A stretch of DNA of 64,000 nucleotides, taken from positions 124,001-188,000 of the forward strand of contig NZ_BCWU01000008.1 in assembly GCF_001592365.1 (NCBI RefSeq). Direction: 5' to 3'. The position numbers and the translations under genes were made by a program. Source of the DNA: Gordonia hydrophobica NBRC 16057 (GTDB lineage Bacteria; Actinomycetota; Actinomycetes; Mycobacteriales; Mycobacteriaceae). Below are positions 1 to 7,902 of this stretch, one piece after another (the first letter of the stretch is position 1; the number at the start of each line of letters is the position of its first letter). Under the pieces are notes generated by a model that saw nothing but the letters and a program-made list of their open reading frames with translations, ran no database searches and was not told the DNA's origin.

Positions 1-153
1 GGCCGCGACGACCGCGGTCACCATGTCGAGGCCGCGCACCATGGTGCCCGGTCGGAACGTCGCGACGAGCGCGCCGTCAACGACGGTCCACGCGCCCGAC
101 GTCTGCGCGTCGGCATCACGGTCGGTCAGGGGTTCGGGCTGGTAGTCGCTCAT
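1..153 (-). CDS. N-terminal fragment of a 4a-hydroxytetrahydrobiopterin dehydratase-like protein (cut by window edge)
   Basis: Reading leftward from the ATG at 153, an open frame of 51 codons runs off the left edge. The visible protein begins MSDYQPEPLTDRDADAQ and continues with WTVVDGALVATF followed by a hydrophobic helix (GLDMVTAVVAA). The pattern Trp-x-x-x-Gly-x-Leu-x-x-x-Phe then a helix is the N-terminal half of pterin-4a-carbinolamine dehydratases (PhhB/DCoH fold), which recycle the pterin cofactor of aromatic amino acid hydroxylases. The catalytic His-His motif, if present, lies outside the window, so activity cannot be judged. The assignment rests on a short similarity and is moderate. 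Confidence 0.55.
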   Translation of the reverse strand, partial: MSDYQPEPLTDRDADAQTSGAWTVVDGALVATFRPGTMVRGLDMVTAVVAA

Positions 154-302
154 GGCATCGACGCTACGCGCGATCGGGATCCGCGGCGGCCGGATGACCC
201 GCCGATCCCGGATCATGTTCCCCGCTGAGCGCCGGCATTGTCTCTTCCGACAACCGTGACGCCCAGCGGGGAATCTGGTCCGGGCAGACGCCAGGATCGC
301 GG

Positions 303-1259
303 TCAGCCACCGGTCACCGGAGCCACCGGAACGCACGGCACCGGCACGGGGTGTGCCGGGTCGAGCGCGTTCAGTACGAGTGCGGCACTGCGGCGGTTCG
401 AGGTGATCGACAGGTGGTCGGAGTGATCGAGACGGCAGCCGTCTTGCACCACGATGTTGCGCACGCTGGTCCCGGGCGGACCGTCGAGAAGACCGGCGGT
501 GTAGGGCGTGACGATCTCGTCGTCCCGGGTGACGATGTTCGTGTACCGCACGCCCGGCAGGTAGGGCGTCGGGATGCGCACCGCTCGGTTGAAGTTCAGG
601 TCCCGCGGCGGCGTCCGGCAGTCGCGGCACTCCGGCCGGACAGGCGCCGGAATGCCCAGTCGCGAGCGGAAGGCGGCGATCGCCTCGCCGCGCGCATCGT
701 CGTCGTCCGGCCCCTGCTTCCAGTACGGCGCCAGTGACACGTAGTGCGCCACATGACCGCGACCGCCGAGGTATTTCATCCAGTACGTGGGTATCTCCGT
801 GCCGAGCGAATGGCCGACGAGATCGACCTGCTCGACGCCCGTCGCCGCCATGACGCGATCTACGAATCGTTTGACGTCCCAGGCGCTGTCGATCTTCGGT
901 CCCAACCCGCCGAGCGCAGACGCCGGCCACACGGACGACACTGCGCCGTAGGTGGGTGCGAAGACGCAATAGCCCGCGTTCGTCAACACCGGGGCGAGCG
1001 TCGCCCAGTTGGTCTGCCGTCCGCCGCCGCTGCCGTGCAGCAGCACCACCGGACGCGGATGCTGCACCGTCGGGACACACGAGAAGTCGTTGGTGCCGGG
1101 CAGCGATCCGCCGGGGTCGGCCAGCTCCGCACCGATGCCTGCGAGGAAGTTGTAGACGACCGGGAGTTCAGTCCTCGCCGACGCTGTCGGCGCGACGACC
1201 CCCAGCGTGGTCACGGCACAGACGAGAAGCACCGCGATCTCGAGGAGCCGGGCACGCAC
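303..1259 (-). CDS. Secreted alpha/beta-hydrolase, class 2 lipase-like
   Basis: A 318-residue protein with an N-terminal signal peptide (MRARLLEIAVLLVCAVTTLG, likely cleaved after the PTASA region). VVLLHGSGGG at about residues 71-80 is the oxyanion-hole HG motif and GHSLG at about 149 is the nucleophile elbow. A late Asp and the C-terminal HSDHLS histidine complete a likely triad. Several cysteine pairs (CRDCR, DGCR) fit an exported, disulfide-bonded enzyme. This resembles actinobacterial secreted triacylglycerol lipases/esterases (EstA/class 2 group). It ends 3 bp before the next leftward gene's range (GNAT, starting at 1808), so the two are probably co-transcribed. Lipid substrate is inferred from family only. 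Confidence 0.8.
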   Translation of the reverse strand: MRARLLEIAVLLVCAVTTLGVVAPTASARTELPVVYNFLAGIGAELADPGGSLPGTNDFSCVPTVQHPRPVVLLHGSGGGRQTNWATLAPVLTNAGYCVFAPTYGAVSSVWPASALGGLGPKIDSAWDVKRFVDRVMAATGVEQVDLVGHSLGTEIPTYWMKYLGGRGHVAHYVSLAPYWKQGPDDDDARGEAIAAFRSRLGIPAPVRPECRDCRTPPRDLNFNRAVRIPTPYLPGVRYTNIVTRDDEIVTPYTAGLLDGPPGTSVRNIVVQDGCRLDHSDHLSITSNRRSAALVLNALDPAHPVPVPCVPVAPVTGG

Positions 1260-1262
1260 CCG

Positions 1263-1808
1263 TCATTCCCCGCCGGGCGCGAGCCAGTCGTCGGCGAAGA
1301 TCGCCATCCGGGTCGCGTCACGGTACACCCCATCGGCGAAGAACTCCTGCCGCAGCACACCTTCGACGGCGAACCCCGCCTTCTCGTAAACGTGCACCGC
1401 CGCGACGTTCGCGGTGTCGACCAGCAACCACACCTTGTGCAGATTCAACGTCCGGAACGCGAAGTCGACGGCACGCCGGGTCGCTGCGCTGGCGTAGCCG
1501 CGCCCCTGTTCGCTCGGCGAGATGATGATCTGGAACTCGCAGTTCCGGTGAATCGGATCGATGTACATCAATTCCACCAGTCCCACCCGCCGACCGGCCG
1601 TCTCGACGATGAATCGTCGCTCATGGTCGCTGCCGCGCCGCCGGTCGAAGCCGTCGTCGAGATCGGCCATGGTGGCGTGCGCCGGTTCGAACCAGTACCG
1701 CATCACCTCCGGGTCGTTGAACAGCGCGTGCACATAGGGCAGGTCGGACCGTTCCAGCGCGCGCAGCATCGGTGCAGCGAAGGTCTCCGGAGATGTGGCA
1801 GCGCTCAT
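1263..1808 (-). CDS. GNAT-family N-acetyltransferase, SpeG-like
   Basis: A 181-residue GNAT-fold protein. The acetyl-CoA pyrophosphate-binding segment is SEQGRGYASAA (Q/R-x-x-G-x-A type) at about residues 97-107, followed by the helix ATRRAVDFAF and the typical VDTANVAAVHVYEKAGF segment near 130-150. The N-terminal LRALERSDLPYVHALFNDPEVMRYWFEP and the FIVETAGRRVGLVEL strand match spermidine N-acetyltransferase (SpeG)-like proteins, which acetylate polyamines or protein N-termini. The true acceptor cannot be read from sequence. The lipase gene follows 3 bp downstream in the same direction, suggesting one transcript although the functions look unrelated. Confidence 0.75.
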   Translation of the reverse strand: MSAATSPETFAAPMLRALERSDLPYVHALFNDPEVMRYWFEPAHATMADLDDGFDRRRGSDHERRFIVETAGRRVGLVELMYIDPIHRNCEFQIIISPSEQGRGYASAATRRAVDFAFRTLNLHKVWLLVDTANVAAVHVYEKAGFAVEGVLRQEFFADGVYRDATRMAIFADDWLAPGGE

Positions 1809-1854
1809 GAACTCGACCCTACTGCGTGGCCGGGCCGGTCGACAGGCGTCGCCG

Positions 1855-2628
1855 TCAGATGTCCTCGAACGAGCCGCCGCGCCCCTTCCCGGAGGCGAAT
1901 CGTCCGGCGCCGCCGACGCCGTCGGCCCGTAAGGAGGTCATGCCGATCGCGAACTCGCGCCGGAGCGCAGTCTCCTCCGTGTCGGACCACTGCGCGCGCG
2001 CCGACCGACGGTCGCCGCGCATGCAGGTGTCGGGCATCCGGGCGATGTCGTGCGCCAGCGCCACCGCCGCCTGCCGTGCCGTGCCTGCAGGCACCACCCG
2101 GTTCACGAGGCCGAAGCTGAGTGCCTCAGCGGCGTCGACGGCGCGGCCGGTGAGGATGAGATCCATCGCGCGGCTGTGTCCGATCAACCGTGGCAACCTG
2201 ATGGTTCCGCCGTCGATCAGCGGCACACCCCACCGGCGGCAGAAGACGCCGAGGGTGGCGTCGTCGTCGGCGACGCGGAGGTCGCACCAGATGGCCAGCT
2301 CCAGTCCGCCGGCGACAGCGTGCCCGTTGATCGCTGCGATCACCGGCTTGTCGAGATCGAGCCGCGTCGGCCCCATCGGGCCGTCGCCTTCCAGATTCAG
2401 CGGATTGCTGCGATCGGTCCCGACGGCTTTGAGGTCGGCGCCGGCGCAGAACGACGGCCCGTCGCCCGCGAGCACCGCCACCTTCGCGTCGGAGGCCTCG
2501 AACGCCCGGAAGGCGTCGGCGAGCTCACGCGACATGCCGCCGTCGACCGCATTGTGCCGGTCGGGTCGGGCCATCGTCACGATCGTCACGTCCCCGTCGT
2601 GGTCCACTCGGATGTCGCGCAGCGTCAT
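1855..2628 (-). CDS. Enoyl-CoA hydratase/isomerase family protein (crotonase)
   Basis: A 257-residue crotonase. The frame is open further upstream, but the ATG at 2628 gives the family-typical start MTLRDIRVDHDGDVTIVTM. Diagnostic features are ARPDRHNAVD, the oxyanion-hole segment SFCAGADLKAVG and INGHAVAGGLELAIWCDLR. The second acidic catalytic position usually seen in true hydratases (the GIVDE-type Glu) reads GVPLIDGG here, so hydration is less certain than membership of the family. It begins 5 bp after the acyl-CoA synthetase stop and is surely co-transcribed with it, which fits beta-oxidation or degradation of an acyl side chain. Confidence 0.85.
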   Translation of the reverse strand: MTLRDIRVDHDGDVTIVTMARPDRHNAVDGGMSRELADAFRAFEASDAKVAVLAGDGPSFCAGADLKAVGTDRSNPLNLEGDGPMGPTRLDLDKPVIAAINGHAVAGGLELAIWCDLRVADDDATLGVFCRRWGVPLIDGGTIRLPRLIGHSRAMDLILTGRAVDAAEALSFGLVNRVVPAGTARQAAVALAHDIARMPDTCMRGDRRSARAQWSDTEETALRREFAIGMTSLRADGVGGAGRFASGKGRGGSFEDI

Positions 2629-2633
2629 CGCGG

Positions 2634-4151
2634 TCAGCCCTTCTCCCAGAGAGGCTCGCGCAAGGCGCGGCGCAGAATCTTCCCCACGGCCGATTTCGGG
2701 ATGGCGTCGACGAAGCGCACCGACTTGGGCGCCTTGTGCGCGGCGATCCGCTCGCGGACATGGGCGATCAACTCCGCCTCGGTAACCTCCACGCCGGGTC
2801 TGGTCGCGACGAACGCCGTGACGGCCTCCACCCAGGTCTCGTCCGGAGCTCCGACGACGGCGCATTCGGCGACGGCGGGATGTGACGCCAGTGCGTCCTC
2901 CACCTCCCTCGGGTACACGTTGTAGCCGCCGGTGATGATCATGTCGCCGCTGCGGTCCACCAGGTGCAGGTAGCCGCGCTTGTCGAAGCGCGCCAGATCT
3001 CGGGTGCGAATCCATCCGGACTCGGTGAAGGTCGTGGCGTTCAGCTCGTCGGCGTCGAAGTAGCCCGCCATCTGGAACGGGGCGCGCAGGGTGATCTCAC
3101 CGATCTCGCCGTGCGGCACCGCGGCGCCCGTGTCGTCGAGCAGCACCAGGTCCACGTCGCTGGCCGGCATGCCGCACGCTCCCCACAGCGACCGATCCGC
3201 GTGTGCGTGCTCGTCGAGCGCGGCGATCACGAGCGGAGCCTCGGTCTGTCCGTAGTACTGGGCGAGGATGGGACCGAACGCGGCGATCGACTTCTCCAGG
3301 ACCGGCATCGGCATCGGGCTCGCGCCGTAGATCACCTTGCGCAGCGACGACAGATCGGCGTCGTCGAGCACCCCGGCATTGAGCAGCATCGCGAACATGG
3401 TCGGCACCAGGTTGATCTCGGTGACGCGGTAGCGGCCGATCGCCTCGGCGAATCCCGCGGGATCGAAACCGGGAAGGATGGCAGCGGCCCCGCCCCGGAT
3501 CCAGTACGGCAGCACGAACGTCCCGCTGGCGTGGATCAACGACGCCGCGTGCAGCATCACGGAATCCGGCTGCGGATTCAACAGGTTCGCGAGGATGTTG
3601 GAGCAGATCGCGCCATACGACGCCTGCGTGTGGATGACCGCCTTCAGTGTTCCCGTGGTGCCGGAGGTGTACAGCATCAGCGTCGGTTCGTCCGGCGCCA
3701 GGTCCACCGCGGGTTCGCCGACGACGGTCTCGGCAGGAGCCAGCAGATCGCCGTCCCCGCCGGTCCCCAGTTCGAGGACGGTGAGGTCGGGGAATCGTGC
3801 GCCGAGCTCTCGTCCGCGGTCGATGAGCGAGGCGTCGGCCACGACGACGTCCGCGCGCGACCCCTCCACCATCGCCGCATGCTCGTCCAACGACAGGCGC
3901 GCATTCAGCGGCACCCTCACCAGTCCCGCCTTGATGGCCGCGAACTCCATCGGCACCGAGTTCACGCCGTTGCTCACCAGGAGCGCGACGTGCGTGCCCT
4001 TGGCCACCCCGGCGTCGGTCAATCGGGCCGCGATGAGATTCGCACGGTCGTTGACCTCACGGTAGGTGAGGCTCTCGTCGCCGACGTAGATCGCCGTCCG
4101 GTCTGCGTGCGCCAGCGCGCCGCGTCGAATCAAGCTTGCCGCCAGTGCCAT
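2634..4151 (-). CDS. Acyl-CoA synthetase (AMP-forming, FadD-like)
   Basis: A 505-residue ANL-superfamily ligase that activates a carboxylic acid to its CoA thioester via an acyl-adenylate. It shows the P-loop-like LMLYTSGTTGTLK at about 158-170, AQYYGQTEAP (A5 motif), GWIRTRDLARFDKRGYLHLVDRSGDMIITGGYNVYP (A7/A8 hinge, about 385-420) and the C-terminal lysine region IPKSAVGKILRR near the end, where the acylating Lys lies. The first gene of a leftward pair with the enoyl-CoA hydratase and divergent from a TetR gene, with a perfect 24-bp inverted repeat at 4184-4207 between them. Chain length or substrate cannot be read; medium-chain or aromatic acids are both possible. Confidence 0.88.
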   Translation of the reverse strand: MALAASLIRRGALAHADRTAIYVGDESLTYREVNDRANLIAARLTDAGVAKGTHVALLVSNGVNSVPMEFAAIKAGLVRVPLNARLSLDEHAAMVEGSRADVVVADASLIDRGRELGARFPDLTVLELGTGGDGDLLAPAETVVGEPAVDLAPDEPTLMLYTSGTTGTLKAVIHTQASYGAICSNILANLLNPQPDSVMLHAASLIHASGTFVLPYWIRGGAAAILPGFDPAGFAEAIGRYRVTEINLVPTMFAMLLNAGVLDDADLSSLRKVIYGASPMPMPVLEKSIAAFGPILAQYYGQTEAPLVIAALDEHAHADRSLWGACGMPASDVDLVLLDDTGAAVPHGEIGEITLRAPFQMAGYFDADELNATTFTESGWIRTRDLARFDKRGYLHLVDRSGDMIITGGYNVYPREVEDALASHPAVAECAVVGAPDETWVEAVTAFVATRPGVEVTEAELIAHVRERIAAHKAPKSVRFVDAIPKSAVGKILRRALREPLWEKG

Positions 4152-4183
4152 CAGAAGCCTCTCCCGCGAGTGTGCCGATTCCT

Positions 4184-4207
4184 AAAACAGATCATTTGGT
4201 CTGTTTT
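4184..4207. promoter_or_regulatory. TetR operator palindrome between acyl-CoA synthetase and tetR
   Basis: Perfect inverted repeat with 8-bp arms (AAAACAGA and TCTGTTTT) separated by TCATTTGG. It sits 32 bp upstream of the acyl-CoA synthetase start and 20 bp upstream of the TetR start, the usual place for a TetR-family autoregulator to control both divergent promoters. The assignment to this TetR is inference from position. Confidence 0.7.
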
Positions 4208-4227
4208 TCGTCTGACAGAATTATCGC

Positions 4228-4809
4228 GTGACCGTTGAGCCCCGTCAAGAGCGTGCCGTCCGCACGCGCGAGCAGATTCTGACCGGCGCCGTCGAGGTGC
4301 TCGTGGAGCACGGCTATGCCGGCATGACGATGCAGCGCGTGCAGACGGCCGCGGGCGTCAGCCGCGGAGCACTCACCCACCACTTCTCGTCGATGTCCCA
4401 GATCGCCGTGGCGGCAGTCGATTTCATCGCCGAGAACCAGGCCGAGGAGATGCGCGACGCACTGACCCCGGACGTCCCCATCGCGGAGGCCGTCGAGGTG
4501 ATTCACGAGATCACCCGCCGCCCGACCTTCGTCGCCGGACTACAACTCTGGATCGCCGCGCGCACCGAGCCGACGCTGCGCGATGCACTGCGGCCCGGCG
4601 CCCGCCGACTCTTCCGAGACCTGCGCGACGCACTCGCACCGCTGTCACTCGATCTCGACGACGAACACTTCGCCATCTTCCTCGACGGCCTCCTCAGCCT
4701 GCTCCGTGGCCTCGCCATCGGCGCGGTTCTCCGCGACCGCCCCGAACGGGAGAAGCAGATCGTGACGGCCTGGCTCACCGCTTTCACCTCTCGGACGGCT
4801 CAACCGTGA
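4228..4809 (+). CDS. TetR-family transcriptional regulator of the adjacent acyl-CoA genes
   Basis: A 193-residue regulator starting at GTG 4228. The N-terminal helix-turn-helix runs from RTREQILTGAVEVLVEHGYAGMTMQRVQTAAGVSRGALTHHFSSMSQI (about residues 10-58), the classic TetR domain, followed by an all-helical ligand-binding domain. The divergent arrangement with the acyl-CoA synthetase/enoyl-CoA hydratase pair and the palindrome at 4184-4207 suggest it represses these genes and itself until an acyl or acyl-CoA ligand binds. The thiolase gene starts 12 bp downstream, so regulator and thiolase are likely one transcript under the same control. Confidence 0.88.
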   Translation: MTVEPRQERAVRTREQILTGAVEVLVEHGYAGMTMQRVQTAAGVSRGALTHHFSSMSQIAVAAVDFIAENQAEEMRDALTPDVPIAEAVEVIHEITRRPTFVAGLQLWIAARTEPTLRDALRPGARRLFRDLRDALAPLSLDLDDEHFAIFLDGLLSLLRGLAIGAVLRDRPEREKQIVTAWLTAFTSRTAQP

Positions 4810-4821
4810 CAGGCTGACCCC

Positions 4822-6030
4822 ATGCGCGATGTGGTGATCTGCGAACCGGTTCGGACTCCGATCGGCCGCTTCGGCGGCGCACTGAAATCGTTGTCGGCGG
4901 CACAGTTGGGCGAGGCGGCGCTGCGCGGACTCATCGACCGCACCGGTGTCGCGCCGGAGGCGATCGACGATGTGATCCTCGGTCACTGCTACCCCAGCAG
5001 CGAGGCTCCCGCGATCGGACGCGTCGTCGCTCTCGACGCCGGCCTGCCGATCACCGTGCCCGGTGCGCAGGTGGATCGTCGGTGCGGTTCCGGCCTGTAC
5101 TCGGTGATCGTCGCGGGCATGCAGGTGGCGACCGGCGCCGACGACGTGGTCGTCGCGGGTGGTGCCGAGTCGATGAGCAACGTGCCCTTCTACTCCGCAG
5201 ACATGCGACGCGGAGTCCACGGCCCCGGCGTGATGCTGCACGACGGCCTGGCCCGCGGCCGCATCACGGCCGGCGGACGTGACCACCCGGTTCCCGGCGG
5301 CATGCTCGAGACCGCGGAGAACCTGCGTCGCGAGTACGGCATCACACGCGCAGAACAGGACGAGCTCGCCGCAGAATCACAGCGTCGTGCCGTCGCCGCC
5401 CAGGAGTCCGGGGTGCTCGCCGAGGAGATCGTGCCGGTGGTCGTGACGTCGGCGACCGGCGAGACCACGGTCGCCGTCGACGAACACCCACGTCCGGGCA
5501 CCACCGCGTCGTCCCTCGCCAGGCTTCGGCCCGTGCTGGCGTCGTCGGACCCCGACGCCACGGTCACCGCGGGCAACGCGAGCGGTCAGAACGACGCGGC
5601 CGCAGCGTGTCTGGTGACCCACCCGGACCGCGCAGAGCAGCTCGGTCTGCGGCCGATGGCACGCCTGGTGTCGTGGGCGGTCGCGGGCGTCGAACCCGCC
5701 CGCATGGGGATCGGACCCGTTCCCGCCACGGCGGCCGCGCTCACGCGCGCGGGCCTGTCGCTGGCCGACATGGACGTGATCGAGCTGAACGAGGCGTTCG
5801 CCGCCCAGGTCCTCGCGTGCACTCGCGAATGGGGTTTCAGCACAGACGATTTCGACCGGATCAATGTCCACGGTTCCGGCATCTCGCTCGGCCACCCCGT
5901 CGGCGCCACGGGAACTCGAATGCTGGGCGCGTTGGCCCGCGAGCTCGTTCGCCGCGACGCGCTGTACGGCCTCGCGACCATGTGCATCGGCGGCGGCCAG
6001 GGACTGGCGGCCATCATCCAGCGGGTGTGA
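4822..6030 (+). CDS. Acetyl-CoA acyltransferase (thiolase)
   Basis: A 402-residue thiolase, the typical length. The acylated nucleophile is Cys88 in VDRRCGSGLYSV, GHPVGATG carries the second-domain His, and MCIGGGQGLA near the C-terminus holds the general-acid Cys. AGGAESMSN is also conserved. The enzyme cleaves a 3-ketoacyl-CoA to acetyl-CoA (or condenses in reverse). It lies immediately after tetR and opposite the acyl-CoA synthetase/enoyl-CoA hydratase pair, so the three enzymes make a partial beta-oxidation set; a 3-hydroxyacyl-CoA dehydrogenase is not visible here. It ends 3 bp from the convergent CGNR gene. Confidence 0.9.
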   Translation: MRDVVICEPVRTPIGRFGGALKSLSAAQLGEAALRGLIDRTGVAPEAIDDVILGHCYPSSEAPAIGRVVALDAGLPITVPGAQVDRRCGSGLYSVIVAGMQVATGADDVVVAGGAESMSNVPFYSADMRRGVHGPGVMLHDGLARGRITAGGRDHPVPGGMLETAENLRREYGITRAEQDELAAESQRRAVAAQESGVLAEEIVPVVVTSATGETTVAVDEHPRPGTTASSLARLRPVLASSDPDATVTAGNASGQNDAAAACLVTHPDRAEQLGLRPMARLVSWAVAGVEPARMGIGPVPATAAALTRAGLSLADMDVIELNEAFAAQVLACTREWGFSTDDFDRINVHGSGISLGHPVGATGTRMLGALARELVRRDALYGLATMCIGGGQGLAAIIQRV

Positions 6031-6033
6031 GCG

Positions 6034-6636
6034 TCAGCGACGCACGGCCGCCGCCTCCCGCTTGCGCGCGAACGCACGGGCAGCACGGACACGATCGCCG
6101 CACCGGGTGGAGCACCACTGCCGACGACCATGAGTCCGCAGGTAGAAGCGAGTGCACGGTTCGGCGCCGCACTGAGCCAGCAGAGCGACGTCGTCGCCGG
6201 CGAGCAGCGTGGCCGCATCGTCGGCGACCACTGACATGGCGTGCTCGACGAGTTGAGTGACCGGATGCTCGGCCGATCGGGCGAACCCGCCCCCGGCCTT
6301 CGTCCGGAGCAGGGACACGTGCGGAGCCGCGACCAGAGCGGCGTTGACACGGTCGAGCACGCGCGGGTCGAGCGGCTCGCCCGTCACCGCTGAGACGAAC
6401 GCCGCCTGCAGGTCGTTCCGCAGACCGATCAGGCGGTTCTGACAGTACGACTGCAGTTCCGAACCCGTCGCCACCAGACCCCGGTCGATCAACCACGCGG
6501 TGGTGGACTCGGGGGTGTCGAGAGCATCGACACTGCGCCCGCCGGGCAGGTGAACAACGCTGTTGACCAGGTCGATGCTCACGTGCTCGGCGGCGCCGGG
6601 ACTGGGCGGGAGCGGCATCTCGATCATGTATCTCAT
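6034..6636 (-). CDS. CGNR zinc-finger (ABATE-domain) protein, probable regulator
   Basis: A 200-residue protein with an N-terminal ABATE (DUF1470) domain, including IDLVNSVVHLPGG and DTPESTTAWLIDRGL, and a C-terminal treble-clef zinc finger with pairs around C-x4-C (QCGAEPCTRFYL) and WCSTRCGDRVRAARAF. CSTRCGDR replaces the signature CGNR, a common variant. Proteins of this family are predicted stress- or metabolite-responsive transcription factors. It is transcribed divergently from the flavin monooxygenase gene at 6722, which may be its target. ATG 6636 was chosen, but ATG 6627 (MIEMPLPP) is equally possible; no strong ribosome-binding site separates them. Confidence 0.75.
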   Translation of the reverse strand: MRYMIEMPLPPSPGAAEHVSIDLVNSVVHLPGGRSVDALDTPESTTAWLIDRGLVATGSELQSYCQNRLIGLRNDLQAAFVSAVTGEPLDPRVLDRVNAALVAAPHVSLLRTKAGGGFARSAEHPVTQLVEHAMSVVADDAATLLAGDDVALLAQCGAEPCTRFYLRTHGRRQWCSTRCGDRVRAARAFARKREAAAVRR

Positions 6637-6721
6637 GGTAACAGTTGCAATTTATCGTGAGTAATCGCTAGGCTTCAATCACGTTAAAGATCGCGATATT
6701 CCATGAGATGAGAGTGTCCTC

Positions 6722-7792
6722 GTGCCCACTGCCCCCTTGTTCGGCTCTGCCCCGTTCTCGCTGTCCGTGCATACCGGGGGCGGTCCCGGGATCGGCCGCA
6801 CCGCCCAGGACGGGTTGGCGGAGACCATCCGCGTCGCACATGCTGCGGACCGTCGTGGCTATCACCGGTTCTGGATGTCGGAGCATCACGCCATGCCGGG
6901 ACTGTCGGTCGCCTCACCGCCGCTGATGATGGCGCGACTCACCGCGGAGACCGAGCGGATCCGTCTCGGGGCGGGCGGGGTGATGCTGCCCAACCATGTG
7001 CCGCTCGTGATCGCCGAGCAGTTCGGGATGCTCGAGGCCCTTGCGCCGGGGCGCATCGATCTCGGGCTCGGGCGTGCCCCGGGCACCGACCCGGCCACCG
7101 CGGCGGCACTGCGTCACGGAGCCGGCGTCAACGACGGATTCCCTCATCAGGTGACCGAGCTGCTGAACTTCCTCGGCGACGACTTCCCGGCCGGCCACCC
7201 GTACCGCGACGTGCACGCGGTGCCCGGACCGTGGCAGGCGACGGAGAACCGAGCACCCGGATCGGACACCGGACCCGAGGTATGGATCCTCGGATCGTCT
7301 CCGTACTCCGCCCACTTGGCAGCACACCTTGGCCGTCCCTACGCGTTCGCGCTGCAGTTCGGCGACGCCAACATCGACACCGCGTTGCACATCTACCGGA
7401 CCGAGTTCACGCCGTCTGAGATTCTGGACCGCCCGTACTCGTTGGTCAGCGTTCCGGCCGTGGTCGACGAGCACGCCGACGTCGCCCGTCGGGAGGCGTC
7501 CACGATGGCGATGGCCATGCTCCGCATGTTCAAACGCGAGTCGTTCATCATGCCGTCTCCCGATGAGGTCGCGAGCTACCCGGCGACCGCGAACGAGCAG
7601 GCGATCCTCGACCTGTACACCGCGCGTTCCTATGCGGGCACCGCGGAGACGGTGGCGGCGCGACTCGAACGACTCCACGCATCCACCGGCGTCGACGAGG
7701 TCATGCTCGTGCTCGGCAGCCACACCAGCGGGGCGGCAGAGCGCACCGTCGACCTGCTCGCCGACCACTACGGAATGCCCGCCCACCCCTGA
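6722..7792 (+). CDS. LLM-class flavin-dependent oxidoreductase (MsnO8-like)
   Basis: A 356-residue bacterial-luciferase-like monooxygenase starting at GTG 6722. It shows YHRFWMSEHHAMPGLSVASPP (typical W-x-x-E-H-H at about 47-55), IRLGAGGVMLPNHVPLVIAEQFGMLEAL and PGRIDLGLGRAPGTDP, which together define the MsnO8/Alkanal-like subgroup. These enzymes use reduced FMN or F420 with oxygen; the cofactor and substrate cannot be told from the motifs. The gene is divergent from the CGNR regulator at 6636. About 40 bp after its stop comes a set of octamer repeats (7830-7885) that precede the isochorismatase-like gene. Confidence 0.82.
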   Translation: MPTAPLFGSAPFSLSVHTGGGPGIGRTAQDGLAETIRVAHAADRRGYHRFWMSEHHAMPGLSVASPPLMMARLTAETERIRLGAGGVMLPNHVPLVIAEQFGMLEALAPGRIDLGLGRAPGTDPATAAALRHGAGVNDGFPHQVTELLNFLGDDFPAGHPYRDVHAVPGPWQATENRAPGSDTGPEVWILGSSPYSAHLAAHLGRPYAFALQFGDANIDTALHIYRTEFTPSEILDRPYSLVSVPAVVDEHADVARREASTMAMAMLRMFKRESFIMPSPDEVASYPATANEQAILDLYTARSYAGTAETVAARLERLHASTGVDEVMLVLGSHTSGAAERTVDLLADHYGMPAHP

Positions 7793-7829
7793 GAACCCAC
7801 CCCACCGAGTAACCGCCAGATGAGAACCC

Positions 7830-7885
7830 TCATGCGGAGTCAGCCGCATGAAGAGACTGCCGCATGAGGAGACAGCCTCATGCGG
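7830..7885. repeat. Four TCATGCGG/CCGCATGA octamers upstream of the isochorismatase-like gene
   Basis: Four exact copies of one 8-mer: TCATGCGG at 7830-7837, its complement CCGCATGA at 7844-7851 and 7860-7867, and TCATGCGG again at 7878-7885. Copies 1:2 and 3:4 form two hairpins with short loops; copies 1:3 and 2:4 could pair instead. They end 17 bp before the ATG at 7903 and abut the ribosome-binding site AAAGGAG. Either a double operator or an RNA switch in the leader is plausible. Confidence 0.7.
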
Positions 7886-7902
7886 AAACAAAGGAGAATC
7901 AC

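Noticed and set aside
2050..4238. Plus-strand frames opposite the enoyl-CoA hydratase and acyl-CoA synthetase
   Set aside because: Arg/Gly/His-rich shadows without motifs; the minus strand encodes two well-defined enzymes there.
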